NCBI RefSeq assembly: GCF_051622035.1
Contig: NC_135357.1
Location: 18,783,256-18,847,255, forward strand
Source of the DNA: Arctopsyche grandis
Lineage: Eukaryota > Arthropoda > Insecta > Trichoptera > Hydropsychidae
DNA: 64,000 bases
Reading direction: 5' to 3'
The position numbers and the translations under genes were made by a program. Below, one piece after another: positions 41,654 through 54,500 of this stretch. Position 1 is the stretch's first letter; every line of letters begins with the position of its first letter. Below the pieces are notes generated by a model. That model was not told where the DNA came from and did not search any database. It worked only from the letters and a program-made list of their open reading frames with translations.

Positions 41654-44600
41654 ACTGTGACTGATTATGTAAATAGATGTACAATTGACTGCGTATGAAG
41701 AGTGCCTGTTCTATTGTAAAAGGTTTTAATAGATTTTTTTATTTTCCAATATACATAGATTTGTGATAACATTTTGCGATTACATACATTATTTTATCTA
41801 GAATGTTTTCAAACGATCCAATTGAATTTTTTGGTTTGATCTTCATATTGTATGTATGTATGTATCATTTAAGCCGTAAAGGATGGGAAAGTTGAGGTAA
41901 ACATATATGTCTCTTGAAATCAATATTAATATCATTTTCGAAAATAATAGTTTTCGATTTTTTTAACACTTTTTTTATTTAGACCAATGGTGTGCCATGA
42001 ATCAAAAAAAATGTTAATTGCTGGAATAAATCAAGGTTATTAGCATAAAATGTTTATCGAGCATTTACTCTATAGCAATTATTTGCGAGAAGATTAACTA
42101 TCAGAAATAAGAACACATTATTTAATCGAATTAAAATTTATGATGTTGATGAAATAAAATTGATTATACCTATTTAATTAGCCATTTGAGAGAATATAAG
42201 TATCAATTCAATGAATATAATACTAAATTTTCATGTTATTAAAAATTTAACAATAAATTCATATATAATATATATGCTATTAATTTTTCAGATAAAAATG
42301 GATCATTTTCCTCTGCCAAAATTATCTTTTGCAGACTCAAATTTTGATTGGCTTTTGATTGCAAATATCCAGAACTTATTTATTTTAAGTACTTTAAACA
42401 TATATATTATTTGTTGATTGTAATTATTATTTTTTTTATAACAATGTTAAGTATTTTATTATGTACACATGAATTTTATTTACTTACATTTGTAATTATT
42501 CTATTTGAAATAATGTGTATTTTAAACATACATAAAAATGCTTCTAAAGGTGTAGTAAAGAAAATAGGTTTTTATCAAAACTGTAGATACAATGTAAAAT
42601 AATAATGTGAAATGTGTTGACATATGAATGAACTGTTCTTTGCAAGTCACTTTCCTAAAGTCTTAAGAAATCAATAAACTCAATGAGTTATTTCATGTTA
42701 GTGTTTTATAAATATAGATTCATCTTAGATATATTTTTTATAATAAAAAAGCATAACTGATATTCAGGCTGGTTGCTTTTAAGTTAACTACTTAAGGAAT
42801 ATGCATATGTGCGCACATAATAAAATATTTCTTTTTACGTATGAAATATTAAAAATGTATACAAACACCTCTAACCTCAAACATACTTGGTTTTCTTACG
42901 AAAGTCAACAATTTCATTTTGAAAATATATTTTTAGGATAGTTTGCACAATTTGTAAAAATCTACATGTGCTGTATTTCAAAGGGTGTATAAATTTTTTA
43001 GATACAAATTTTCAACCAATGCAATACATATTTTTAATTAATCATTTCAGTTTGCTATCTTTCGAATTTTTAATAATAATTATCTTGTTTGTAATTTTTC
43101 GACGACTTTCGAAATATGTATGTCATTTAATCAATTTATGCAACCAAATTCATAATGATCTTTTATGCATTTTGTGCCTTGTTAGTTTGGCCGACAGGTA
43201 CATATATAGTGAAAATAGTAGATGTGAAGCGTGCATTTTCTAAGTAGAAGACTTGCGTAAATCAGGAATTTAAAAAATTCTGTTTTACTCTTTCTGCAAG
43301 AAAAAATACTTAGCATAATTAATCATAGCCATTTTTGTAAGTACCCGCTTCTATGCATATGTATGTATATATCGGACTGAAATTGGTTCTCAACTATGCA
43401 TCAATACACCTTTTTTATTTTAATTAGCTATAAAGCATAAATAAACAAGACATCTATATTTTGTTTTAATTCTGTGGTTAAAAGTGCAATAGTTCGTTGA
43501 GTTTATTAGCGTTGATGTACAACTGCCTTGGCAATTTAGGGAATGAAAGGATGGGTACAATTTTATATTATAATATAGTCACCAAAATCACACCCAATGA
43601 TCACTTGTCTTAAAAATTACATTCAATATCTCTTTTAGTTGTTCCAAAACACTAAGCGATACAATATTTAAGTCTGTTTCAAAATAATGTATACCATTCG
43701 TAGATATTTTTGTCTTATTGCACATATTTGACGAATTAGATGAACGTGCCGAAATGTTAATGAAAGTTGGATCATATTTGAAGATTAATATTAGTTGTAA
43801 AAAGTCAATAATAATATAAACATTAATATGTATTCACTGTCAGTACCTGCTCAGTATTTGTGAATTCGTGTAAGAAATTAATCTGCCAGTCTTACAATCG
43901 GTATCTGGCTAATGAGCACTGACTAATAAGTATAATTTGATGTTACTTGACTAGCTTTTTGTTACATGCAAATTAGCAACTGAGCGTGCATTATTTTGAA
44001 ACAGTAGTAAGACTAATCTTGACTTTCCATCAGCCAATGATAAACAATGGCCTGATTTTTTTTTATTATGTAAATTTTAGTCGATTAAGTTCTAGTACCT
44101 AATATTAAAAACATGATTGAAAAATGCTTCATACGTATTTACTCTGTTCTAGCTTTATGATTCATAGTAAACTTTTGTTCATTATACAGTTCTTCTCGGA
44201 AGTGTAAGTTAAAAAATTATAATATAACTGCCATTAAATTATACCATTTTAATAGCATATACATATAATGTATGTTCATATTCCATAATATAGCTTCTGT
44301 TTGCTGATTTGGTAAGCCTTTGTATAAATGTCTTTTTCTGGAGTGTATTCAAGTAGTTTGCTCTGCTCACTCTTAACCGCTTAGACGCCCAGCCGACGCG
44401 CTGAGCGTATAATAGATACGGCTGTTTGCGCCTTAAGGCGCTTTGGGCGGCTTAGCGGTTAATATATATGAATGATTCAAAGCGCATGGAATATGATTTC
44501 AACAATACATATATATATATATTCAATTTACGCTATTCCATTGTTGTTTCTATCAAAAATACTCAAAGTATATATATAGATTCGATTTGATATCTACAAA

Positions 44601-47600
44601 ATATAATAATACCTTTCTGCTATGTTCATTTCTAATTTTTATTATGCTCACATTTGTTATCGAGAACTGATTAAGAAGAAGAAAGATTGGATAAGTTTGT
44701 CGATCTCGATAAAGGCAGCTCAGAAGGGAAAATTTCAATATTATACATACATATATGACATTTTGTAGTTCTCACAACAATATTAAAATTTATCATTATT
44801 TAAATACAATCAAAAATTGTATTGACAGCTTAATTTTGGTCAAATTGTCTAATTTGGCTTCTTAACTGAAAATTGCAATACCGTTTTAAGTGAATTTTGC
44901 ATGATTTTTACTTTAAAATGTCAATGCTCATTCTAATACCAGTGATTTCCTTCCGAGTAGCTAAATTTATTTATTTTAAATATGACACGGGATTATTCCT
45001 ATCTAATAAGTTTACCACTCGCAATAGTAAATGGCTTATGATAAATACTCACTCTTTCAGCTGATTTCCATGTGCTCAATAAAGATGCTGGAATTACTTG
45101 TACGTTATTACGAGATTATGCTATTTGTGATGTTTCAAAATTTCAAACAAATCACACTTCAGCAATCTAATCGAATGAATCCAATTTTTCCTATTATTTC
45201 CTTCATCTGCTCGACTTCCTGTTACTGTGACGATTTTAATTCAACATAAGATAGTTTTTTTCTCGAAGTCTTCATATTGTATTCTTTTTGTTAATTTTTT
45301 TTTAAATTTATCTGTACTGTCCCTTATGTATTCTTGAAGTGAAATTTCATTTTGAAAGTGACATTATTGTGTTATACAGTGTTCATACATAGTAGTAAAC
45401 TATAAATTTGAATAAATAAACATTGAATATTAATTAAAATGTAAAGGGGGGGGGGGGGGTGAGTTAATGAATTCTCATTAATATTTTAAGGATAATGAAC
45501 TTATACATTTGTAGGCTACTTGTTTAATTTTACTGATGTGTACATACATATTTAAAAAAAAGTTTATCACCCTACGAATACAGCTTGTCACCAGCAGTTG
45601 GTGAATTTATTGATGCTAGTGTGACAACAGGACTTGAGGCTTTCATTTAAAATATTTTTTTTTGTTATTATTTAATAATATACATAACGTATAATTGAAG
45701 GGCTATAGTTCGCATGGGTCTGAAAACAGAAAGGTTGTAATAAAAAAAATTGCTTTAACGTCTTACACTTTTTTTAATGCCATTTTGATGTATAATGTAT
45801 GTATATACGATTTTGAATATTTTTTGAGTTTAATGTGCATCATGAAATACATATATGTATATTTTTGTACTTTGATAAGTTCCAAATTAGTTCAATTATC
45901 GGATGAGATAAATAATTGAATTATGCTGAACTTCTCTATTACTGATTCTAGCATTTAATTTTATAGCATTAATTTTTACCTGTCAGATATTCGGTTTTTT
46001 TTCTTGACTAATATCTTATGAAAATATTAATATGAATTTTTATTACTGACATTGCATATGCCTTAGCGTTACTTTTACTATTTATATGATTCCTCTAGAT
46101 ATTCACACGTGTAACTTACAATATTACTTTTGAATATTATCATAGGTAATTGTTACCAATAAGATATGTATACTGTGCTAAGTAAGGTTAATTGTATGAT
46201 AAACATTCATATAATATTAAAACTTTCTTAACGATTTGTTAAAATAAAAAAATAAAAAACTGTCAATAGATGACACGTAACACCTGGATCTCTGTTGTGA
46301 AGCATCATATTTCTCTAATTTGATTGTTTGCTCATTTATATAATCAAATTAAGTGTTAAAAAATCTTTTACAGTTGGTTATTTAAACAAAATTTCCTAAT
46401 TTGACTTGGTTCATGAATAACTTAGTCAATTTATGGAACATTAACATTTAAATAAATTTATTGAGACCTGTATTATTGTTTAGCTTTGTAAACAATTATT
46501 TTACAATATTAATAAAACTATCAATAAAAACTTGTTCATCATTAATTATGGTAAAAGTTGTAAAACATAATTTTACAATGCGTGAAACTATTTCTTGCCT
46601 ATACTAAATTTAGTTTTTGAAATCATTTCATATAATTTTTTGAGATTAAATCTAAAACGCGTATTGAGTTTGCATTCATTGTGCGCAAATTCAAAATGCG
46701 AAACAAAACAGATCTGTTAATAATTCAAGTATCCATATTTCACTTGTATGAAATTATTTGAACTCATCAAAGCGCTTCCAATATTTATGACAGTTGATTT
46801 AAAATTCATAAAGCATTGAATATTTTCATAATTAAATTCTCAGCAAGTGTGTGCATTCATGGTAATAACTGCTCAGCTTAAATTATACTTTTGCCAAATT
46901 ATGCCCAATGTACATATATGAAATAATTATTAGAGCAGTGATCGGTCGTTTAAGTGCTCGTTCATCCGCTCCCAGTGATCGATTGTACTATTGAATCGTC
47001 ATTTGAAATTTACATTTTGTTTGAAAAGTTGGTATCGGCTCAATATTCCTAATATCATATATAAGTTAACAAATTAGTGTGTAAATTATGATAACACACA
47101 CCTATGAATTGTAAAAACCAGACTTACATGAATTTAATTTTTATTTATGCCATTCTCGCTACATCTTATCCATAATTACGTATGTATATATTGATATTTA
47201 CAACATTTAAATTCACTCAAATGTATGTTATGTGTCATGTTTTATGGTTTTCGGTGGGATTGTATTTGTTTGTTAGTATATTTTGGGTATTCCATAGTTA
47301 TTGCAATATTGAAAAGGTGACTATCATCACTATGTTATACTCTTGTATTTACGTTTTAATCATGTTTGTATGTATATTTGTTTAAGATCAATCTAGCTGT
47401 TCTTTGAGGTAGGTTTTTCTTAGTATTTAGTTGTGGTGCAGTTTCGGAATTAATTTGAATAATACTACTTCAAATATGTGATAAGATACATGCTAATCAT
47501 TACTTTTTTATGATCGTTTGCTTTTTTTGTCCATAATGCAGTGGAGTGCTGTGAATAACTGAATTTTAAACTTACAGATTTAGTTTTTTTATTTTTTTTT

Positions 47601-48334
47601 TTATTAAAGTAACGTAAGTTGTTTTTAACAAATTACCGATTTAAATATTGTGCTTAAATAATATATTATCTTTGACCAACTGTGATAAAAGCAATGAATA
47701 GGTTTTTTTCAAATTTTTATTTTGAAAGAATTTTGCGAACATTTTTGTCTACACAATGAATCAAAAATTTTAGTGCAGATTTACCGGATGTGCCTAAAGT
47801 ATTTTAAAATATTTTTCAAAGATACATTTGCTCATTTCAAAAGAAGGTTTTAAAGACACGTTTAACTTTTCTTTGTTCATAGTGAACAATATAAATCATT
47901 CTAGCACTGTAGCTTTCAATATATCATTATATATGTATTTAGGGTGGATTTCGATATTTTACTAATATATATATATTGGGTAGATTTTTGAAGCATTGAG
48001 GACATGGATTGTTATATGTATGTAGCATGGATAAATCTCATGGCTACCAAAATACAGGAATTCTGCCCTGTATTCATATATGTGGTGCTTGTTTGTGGGG
48101 AGGCTTACCATAGCTTAATATTAAGTACGTTAAGTGAGGAATTGTTAATTAACTATTTTTAAGATTAGCTATAAACATTGTAATACTTAAAAAAATAAAT
48201 TTAAAAATGTGTGCAAAATTTTGGTAATTTTTATTATTCCCTAATTTTCATAAATTAAGTATTCAATACTTTTTGATTCAAAAATTAATCGGTTCGATTA
48301 CGACACCCAAACAAACTTAAATTTTTCATGATAC
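41654..48334 (+). other. Larp1 3' flank and gene-poor AT-rich DNA
   Basis: Possible polyadenylation hexamers AATAAA at 42025-42030, 42152-42157 and 42673-42678 suggest a 3' UTR of 0.4-1.0 kb or more. Beyond this I see no coding frame with credible composition; scattered 60- to 90-aa frames are AT-rich chance products. A short TTAA-ended hairpin lies at 44373-44462 and a poly-G tract near 45447-45460. Confidence 0.5.
44373..44462. mobile_element. 90-bp TTAA-ended MITE
   Basis: TTAACCGCTTAGACGCCC at the left and GGGCGGCTTAGCGGTTAA at the right are inverted repeats with two mismatches. The GC-rich interior contrasts with the surroundings. TTAA at both ends is what a piggyBac-type insertion leaves, but the short element could also be a structured conserved site. 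Confidence 0.5.
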
Positions 48335-48655
48335 TGTTACGTGGACGTGAAGAGTGGTTTCCAGGATCGGAGAGGAAGACGCAGCTGGGTTTGTAGAAGT
48401 TGTTTATTAGTATATACTCGTCAGCTCTCCAGCTCCGAATGCTCTACGGTTCGAGAGCGCCCAATATTTATACTCATCGGGCGCTCTCCGTATACAGATA
48501 TTCTTAAGATCCTGTTGGTATATGAGTCGCGTGATCCTATTGGCCGTTATACACGACTCCTCTATACGTCGAGGCCACTTTGGCGCGAATGTGAGATCAG
48601 GTGATCAGCGCAAGTAAACCATTGGTCTACGAGCGCCACTCACCTAATCCCTATT
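48335..48655 (+). mobile_element. Possible solo-LTR or other GC-rich insertion
   Basis: A sharply GC-richer block starting TGTTACGTGGACGTGAAGAG amid AT-rich DNA, with a palindromic gggcgctctcc/ggagagcgccc-like pair. TGTTACG is a common start for Gypsy or BEL LTRs, but I cannot find the matching ACA end or a target duplication. The 87-aa frame has no recognisable content. Confidence 0.3.
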
Positions 48656-48783
48656 TATTTATTTATTTATACAATTTTAGCTAGTTAGCTAATATTAATA
48701 CATACTACTATTTTAATTTAATATGTACATACTTAATTATGGTGATCGGAGAGGTTGTCTTAGCGTGGTACCCACTCTCGATA

Positions 48784-49262
48784 ACACTGAGCAACAAAAA
48801 ATCACGTTTTTGAGTTACCAGAGCGGAGACTAACCAATCTTTACTAAGTTTGACCCACTGAATTAGAATATGATATTGATTTTTGTTGGTGGGTGATCGT
48901 TTACGAGATATGAGCGTTTAAAAAAATCCGCGTTTTTTTACAGTTTTTTGGCTTTTGCGGTGTTTAACTCAAAATTTAGGATTGTTACGCTCAAAGTGAG
49001 TATTGGAATCAATAGTCAGATATTTTTCCTATTAATTGTTATATTTCACTGCTTTAAAATACTTATAATTAATTGTCTAGCGAATTTTAAAAGTGAAAAA
49101 TATATTTTTTTTTACGGATTTTTTCTCCGATTTTTTTAAGCGCTCATATCTCGTAAACGATCACCCACCAACAAAAATCAATATCATATTCGAATTAAGT
49201 GGGTCAAACTTAGTAAAGATTGGCTAGTCTCCGCTCTGGTATTTTTATTTGTTGCTCAGTGT
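48784..49262. mobile_element. Second ACACTGAGCAACAA fold-back copy (479 bp)
   Basis: Same termini and the same arm order as 3196-4100 (accagagcggagactaacca, gtttacgagatatgagcg). The left arm is nearly full length but the right arm keeps only its outer about 130 bases, so this copy is a lopsided fold-back. Confidence 0.8.
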
Positions 49263-49343
49263 AATTGGCCTGTTGGCAACGCACTACGGAAAACTCGCCA
49301 CAGCGATGTACACTGAGACGGGGTTGCACTTGTGGACAGCTGC

Positions 49344-49503
49344 ACTCTTCGAAAATTTCCCAATCGCCCATCCCCACCAACGGCCGTATGCACACGTAGC
49401 AAATTCGACTTAAATACAATAGCACTCTTCGGAATCGTCCCAATCGGCCATCCCCACCAATGGCCGTATGCACAGGTAGAAAGTTAAACTTACATACAAT
49501 AAA
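49344..49503. repeat. Tandem duplication, unit about 80 bp
   Basis: Two units share gcactcttcg, cccaatcg, ccatccccaccaa, ggccgtatgcaca and acatacaat-like ends in order, and a third partial unit (agcactcgccgaaac) follows. GC-richer than its flanks; likely part of a transposon. Followed by the aaagtcatgggttggtcaca phrase shared with 8253. Confidence 0.65.
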
Positions 49504-50760
49504 TAGCACTCGCCGAAACTTTTCCCTAGGGCAATATCAAAGTCATGGGTTGGTCACATCGGAATTTTTTTGAATGCTAAATTAATTAAATCCTTTAATA
49601 AGGTTTATTATGAAAAATAATGACTGGTGTGAACAGCGTTCTCTCTAAATTTTCTATTGGGTGTGCGGATCATCGTCGTATCTGTGCAGTAAATTTTCAT
49701 AAGAAAAAAAAGATGTGCAAATAGGTTCTTTCCTTACTCACTTGCATTGATAAATGAATTCTTCTTAAAGGGCATTCATGTGGCAAAGTAAAAACACTTC
49801 AGTCAACCAATTTTGCACAATTTCAAACACAATACTTATTCATTTGTCTCAAAATAATATGACGTAAAAACTTATGAACCAGGTATGTACATACAAACAT
49901 ACACATCACGTAGGTGCGGCACAAATATATCTTTAATATGGGTAGTAAATATATAACAAATATTACTGATAAATTAACAAAATATTTATACAATGAACAT
50001 TTGAATAATTTATTAAGATTTTTTCAATAATCATTTTTTCCCTGTCTTGTCCTTTCTATCAACCCAATATTTAAGTCAACATATTTCCCAGGTGAAATGT
50101 ATGACTTTCTATTTATGTCAATTTCTGTTATATTTTTGACCATTGTGGCGCATTAGGAATTCCTGTAATGCCTCAATGGTCGAAACGTTTTTCAGGCTCA
50201 TGGACTTGTTGGCAAAACGCCGATCGGCGTTGGTCAGCATTCAAAGGGTTCATAAATCATAGAACGCGACCAAAAAAAGTCAATTTTACAACTTTACTCA
50301 CAAAATCAGTGTGTTCATTCAGATGTTTCGTCAGTTGATGTTGAATACGCTCTGGAATAGGATCGCGGTTGACATAATTAAACTAACTTTCGAAACGTGT
50401 TTGATCGTTTTATATAAAAATTAGCTCATTGCTCAAGGTATAAAGTAAACCATTGTGTTATTTCTGCGTTGAGAAATCTTTCGCGATACATTTATTTTTT
50501 GATATATGTAAGTAGTTTTAAGAAGAAGTTTAGTGGAGCTGAATCCCAAAATTTTATCTTCTAACAATCCTGGTAATTTTTAATCTTTTATTAAACTTCT
50601 GGCAACTTATAATCCACTTTAGGAATCATTGATAGCCAAACATAAAGCAGGTTCTGTGACTTATGTATTTGAGCGTGAAAATACAAAATGCATACAAACA
50701 GATTTTTCTACGTAAAAAAGTTATGTATTATTATTTTGGAAAGTAATTTTTCTGCAAGGA

Positions 50761-50800
<40 letters not shown>

Positions 50801-51511
50801 GGGGGGGGGGGCTTAAAAATTATAAATTAACATTTAAGAAAATAATTTCTAGAATGTCATTCCACATTCTCAATTTCACATTTTCAGCGTATTTCTTATT
50901 GATTTATTTATTTGTTTGTATGAAAATGAAAACTGAAAAGTTTAAAGCTTAAAAATTAAAATGAACAATGAAAACTGTTTACAAATGCAAATTAAATAAA
51001 ACGAATATTTGTCGATGGAGTTTTTTATTGTTTTCGTAAGTACATATTTTTTCAATGGATACAATTCATGTGAAGTTAATTTCTTGCCTATATAATCTAA
51101 GTAAATCAAGTTTTATTGCTACACTTAAAAATTGAAATTACAAGTTCAATATCGAATAATTTCGTTTACTCATAATGGTATGTACAACAGTCGTTTTTGA
51201 ATGACATTTTATTACGATTAAGTCAATGAAAACCAAACTGATACAACAAGAACAGTATCATATAAACACAGTTGGATACATAAATAAATATACATATTAT
51301 TTTTCACAATTCAACATGTTCTTTGCATTGAAATTCTGACCAAAAAATATCAAATATGTAATTATAAAAAAATTAACTAAAAATTAACTTTAAGTGTAAT
51401 ACTCGTATATACATATGTATGTTCACATTTCAATAACTTGCTGTGGCTATCAATAATATAATTTAAGTTTCTTACACATTTAAAATTAAAATTCTAATGC
51501 CTTTGCGGTAT
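49504..51511. other. Intergenic DNA downstream of the repeat-protein gene
   Basis: No gene seen. Contains the small hairpin at 50138-50181 and a TA tract followed by a G13 run at 50764-50811. A plus-strand TTTATT near 51020-51028 would be an AATAAA for the minus-strand gene but is distant and uncertain. Confidence 0.45.
50138..50181. repeat. 44-bp hairpin, first of two copies
   Basis: GACCATTGTGGCGCATTAGG pairs imperfectly with CCTGTAATGCCTCAATGGTC. The same arrangement recurs at 60555-60600 with nearly identical arms, so it is a dispersed structured repeat. Confidence 0.6.
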
Positions 51512-54500
51512 TTATTTTTTGTGGTGTTCGTATTTATGATGCTTATGTGGAGTGAAATGATGGCAGTGACAATTGCAAGCCTTCTTACGGCACATAGAGT
51601 GGCATGGGAAGTGTCTACAGAACTTCCATTTCTTTAAATTAGGAAGGCAACTGCATTTTCGGCAGCTATGGAAAAGTGGGTGTCTTTTCGATTTTTTATG
51701 TCCATGTTCATCAACAGAAATTGAAATTGAAATGGAAACATCACTCGAGTAGGAATCAGGTAGAGAATAAGACACATCACCTCTAGGTAACTTTCTTAAT
51801 TCGGTCGACTTTGGATGTGAATCAGAATTTGAATGTAAATGATAGTTATATGATTCTGATATGGAAATGGAAATAGATGTATCATGTGAATGTGGCAAAT
51901 GTTTGCGTCCATAGCGACGTCCACGGGGTTTCGTCGGTGCTATTGAATGATCATTTGAGTGAGAGGATTTAGGGTGATGTTCAGTTGAATGAGATATTGA
52001 AATTGAAATATGTTTTGTAATGTGAACTTCTACGGAATCAGAACTAGAATGTGAATGTGGTGCTAGTGGATGTTTCTCTAAAGGCTTACGTTTAGGAAGA
52101 AGTCCACGAGGACGCTTTCGTCCATTGGGTTCGTTTGATTTAGAGGATTTGGGATGTTCAGATGAATGAGATATCGAAATTGAAATATGTTGGGTTATAT
52201 GTACATCAACGGATTCGGAACTAGGTGAACCGTGTGAATGTAGACGTCCTCTTCCAGGACGACGTCCTGGCCCTTTAGACCCACCTGGACCTCTGGGCTT
52301 TTTGAGTCCATTTGGATATTCTTTGGAGTGAGAATGGCCAGGACGATGTTCAGTTGAATGAGATATTGAAATTGAAACATGTTTGGTGATGTGAACATTG
52401 ACAGATTCAGAGCTGGAGTGTGAATGTGGTCCAAGAGGGTGTTTTCCAGGACGACGGCCTCCTGGTCCTTTGGGTCCACCTGGACCTCTACGTCCACCTG
52501 GGCCTTTAGGTCCTTTGGGTCCATTTGGCTTTTCGTCCGAGTCAGATTGTTTTGGACGATGTTCAGTTGAATGGGATATTGAAATTGAAACATGTTTGGT
52601 GATGTGAACATTGACAGATTCAGAGCTGGAGTGTGAATGTGGTCCAAGAGGGTGTTTTCCAGGACGACGGCCTCCTGGTCCTTTGGGTCCACCTGGACCT
52701 CTACGTCCACCTGGGCCTTTAGATCCTTTGGGTCCACTTGGCTTTTCGTCCGAGTCAGATTGTTTTGGACGATGTTCAGTTGAATGGGATATTGAAATTG
52801 AAACATGTTTGGTGATGTGAACATTGACAGATTCAGAGCTGGAGTGTGAATGTGGTCCAAGAGGGTGTTTTCCAGGACGACGGCCTCCTGGTCCTTTGGG
52901 TCCACCTGGACCTCTACGTCCACCTGGGCCTTTAGGTCCTTTGGGTCCATTTGGCTTTTCGTCCGAGCCAGATTGTTTTGGACGATGTTCAGTTGAATGG
53001 GATATTGAAATTGAAACATGTTTGGTGATGTGAACATTGACAGATTCAGAGCTGGAGTGTGAATGTGGTCCAAGAGGGTGTTTTCCAGGACGTTTAGGTC
53101 CTCGTGATCCTTTCGGTCCTTTGGGTCCGTGATCTTCTACCGAATGAGATATCGAAATTGAAACATGTTCAGTAATATGTATACTAACGGATTCAGAGCT
53201 GGAATGCGAATGTGGTCCAAGAGGATGTTTTCCAGGACGTTTAGGTCCTCGTGGTCCTCTAGGTCCACCTGGACCTCTGAGTCCACCTGGGCCTCTACGT
53301 CCACCTGGGCCTTTAGATCCTTTGGGTCCACTTGGCTTTTCGTCCGAGTCAGATTGTTTTGGACGATGTTCAGTTGAATGGGATATTGAAATTGAAACAT
53401 GTTTGGTGATGTGAACATTGACAGATTCAGAGCTGGAGTGTGAATGTGGTCCAAGAGGGTGTTTACCAGGACGACGGCCTCCTGGTCCTTTGGATCCACC
53501 TGGACCTCTACGTCCACCTGGGCCTTTAGGTCCTTTGGGTCCATTTGGCTTTTCGTCCGAGTCAGATTGTTTTGGACGATGTTCAGTTGAATGGGATATT
53601 GAAATTGAAACATGTTTGGTGATGTGAACATTGACAGATTCAGAGCTGGAGTGTGAATGTGGTCCAAGAGGGTGTTTTCCAGGACGTTTAGGTCCTCGTG
53701 ATCCTTTCGGTCCTTTGGGTCCGTGATCTTCTACCGAATGAGATATTGAAATTGAAACATGTTCAGTAATATGTATACTAACGGATTCAGAGCTGGAATG
53801 CGAATGTGGTCCAAGAGGATGTTTTCCAGGACGTTTAGGTCCTCGTGGTCCCTTACGTCCACCTGGACCTCTGAGTCCACCTGGGCCTCTACGTCCACCT
53901 GGGCCTTTAGGTCCTTTGGGTCCATTTGGCTTTTCGTCCGAGTCAGATTGTTTTGGACGATGTTCAGTTGAATGGGATATTGAAATTGAAACATTTTTGG
54001 TGATGTGAACATTGACAGATTCAGAGCTGGAGTGTGAATGTGGTCCAAGAGGGTGTTTTCCAGGACGTTTAGGTCCTCGTGATCCTTTCGGTCCTTTGGG
54101 TCCGTGATCTTCTACCGAATGAGATATTGAAATTGAAACATGTTCAGTAATATGTATACTAACGGATTCAGAGCTGGAATGCGAATGTGGTCCAAGAGGA
54201 TGTTTTCCAGGACGTTTAGGTCCTCGTGGTCCCTTACGTCCACCTGGACCTCTGAGTCCACCTGGGCCTCTACGTCCACCTGGGCCTTTAGGTCCTTTGG
54301 GTCCATTTGGCTTTTCGTCCGAGTCAGATTGTTTTGGACGATGTTCAGTTGAATGGGATATTGAAATTGAAACATGTTTGGTGATGTGAACATTGACAGA
54401 TTCAGAGCTGGAGTGTGAATGTGGTCCAAGAGGGTGTTTTCCAGGACGTTTAGGTCCTCGTGATCCTTTTGGTCCTTTGGGTCCGTGATCTTCTACCGAA

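Noticed and set aside
52195-53667. Long alternative frames (up to 292 aa) on the minus strand and about 70-aa frames on the plus strand across the module array
   Set aside because: They are frame-shifted shadows of the A/B repeats and repeat with the same 213- and 381-bp periods; the in-frame protein has the signal peptide and coherent modules.
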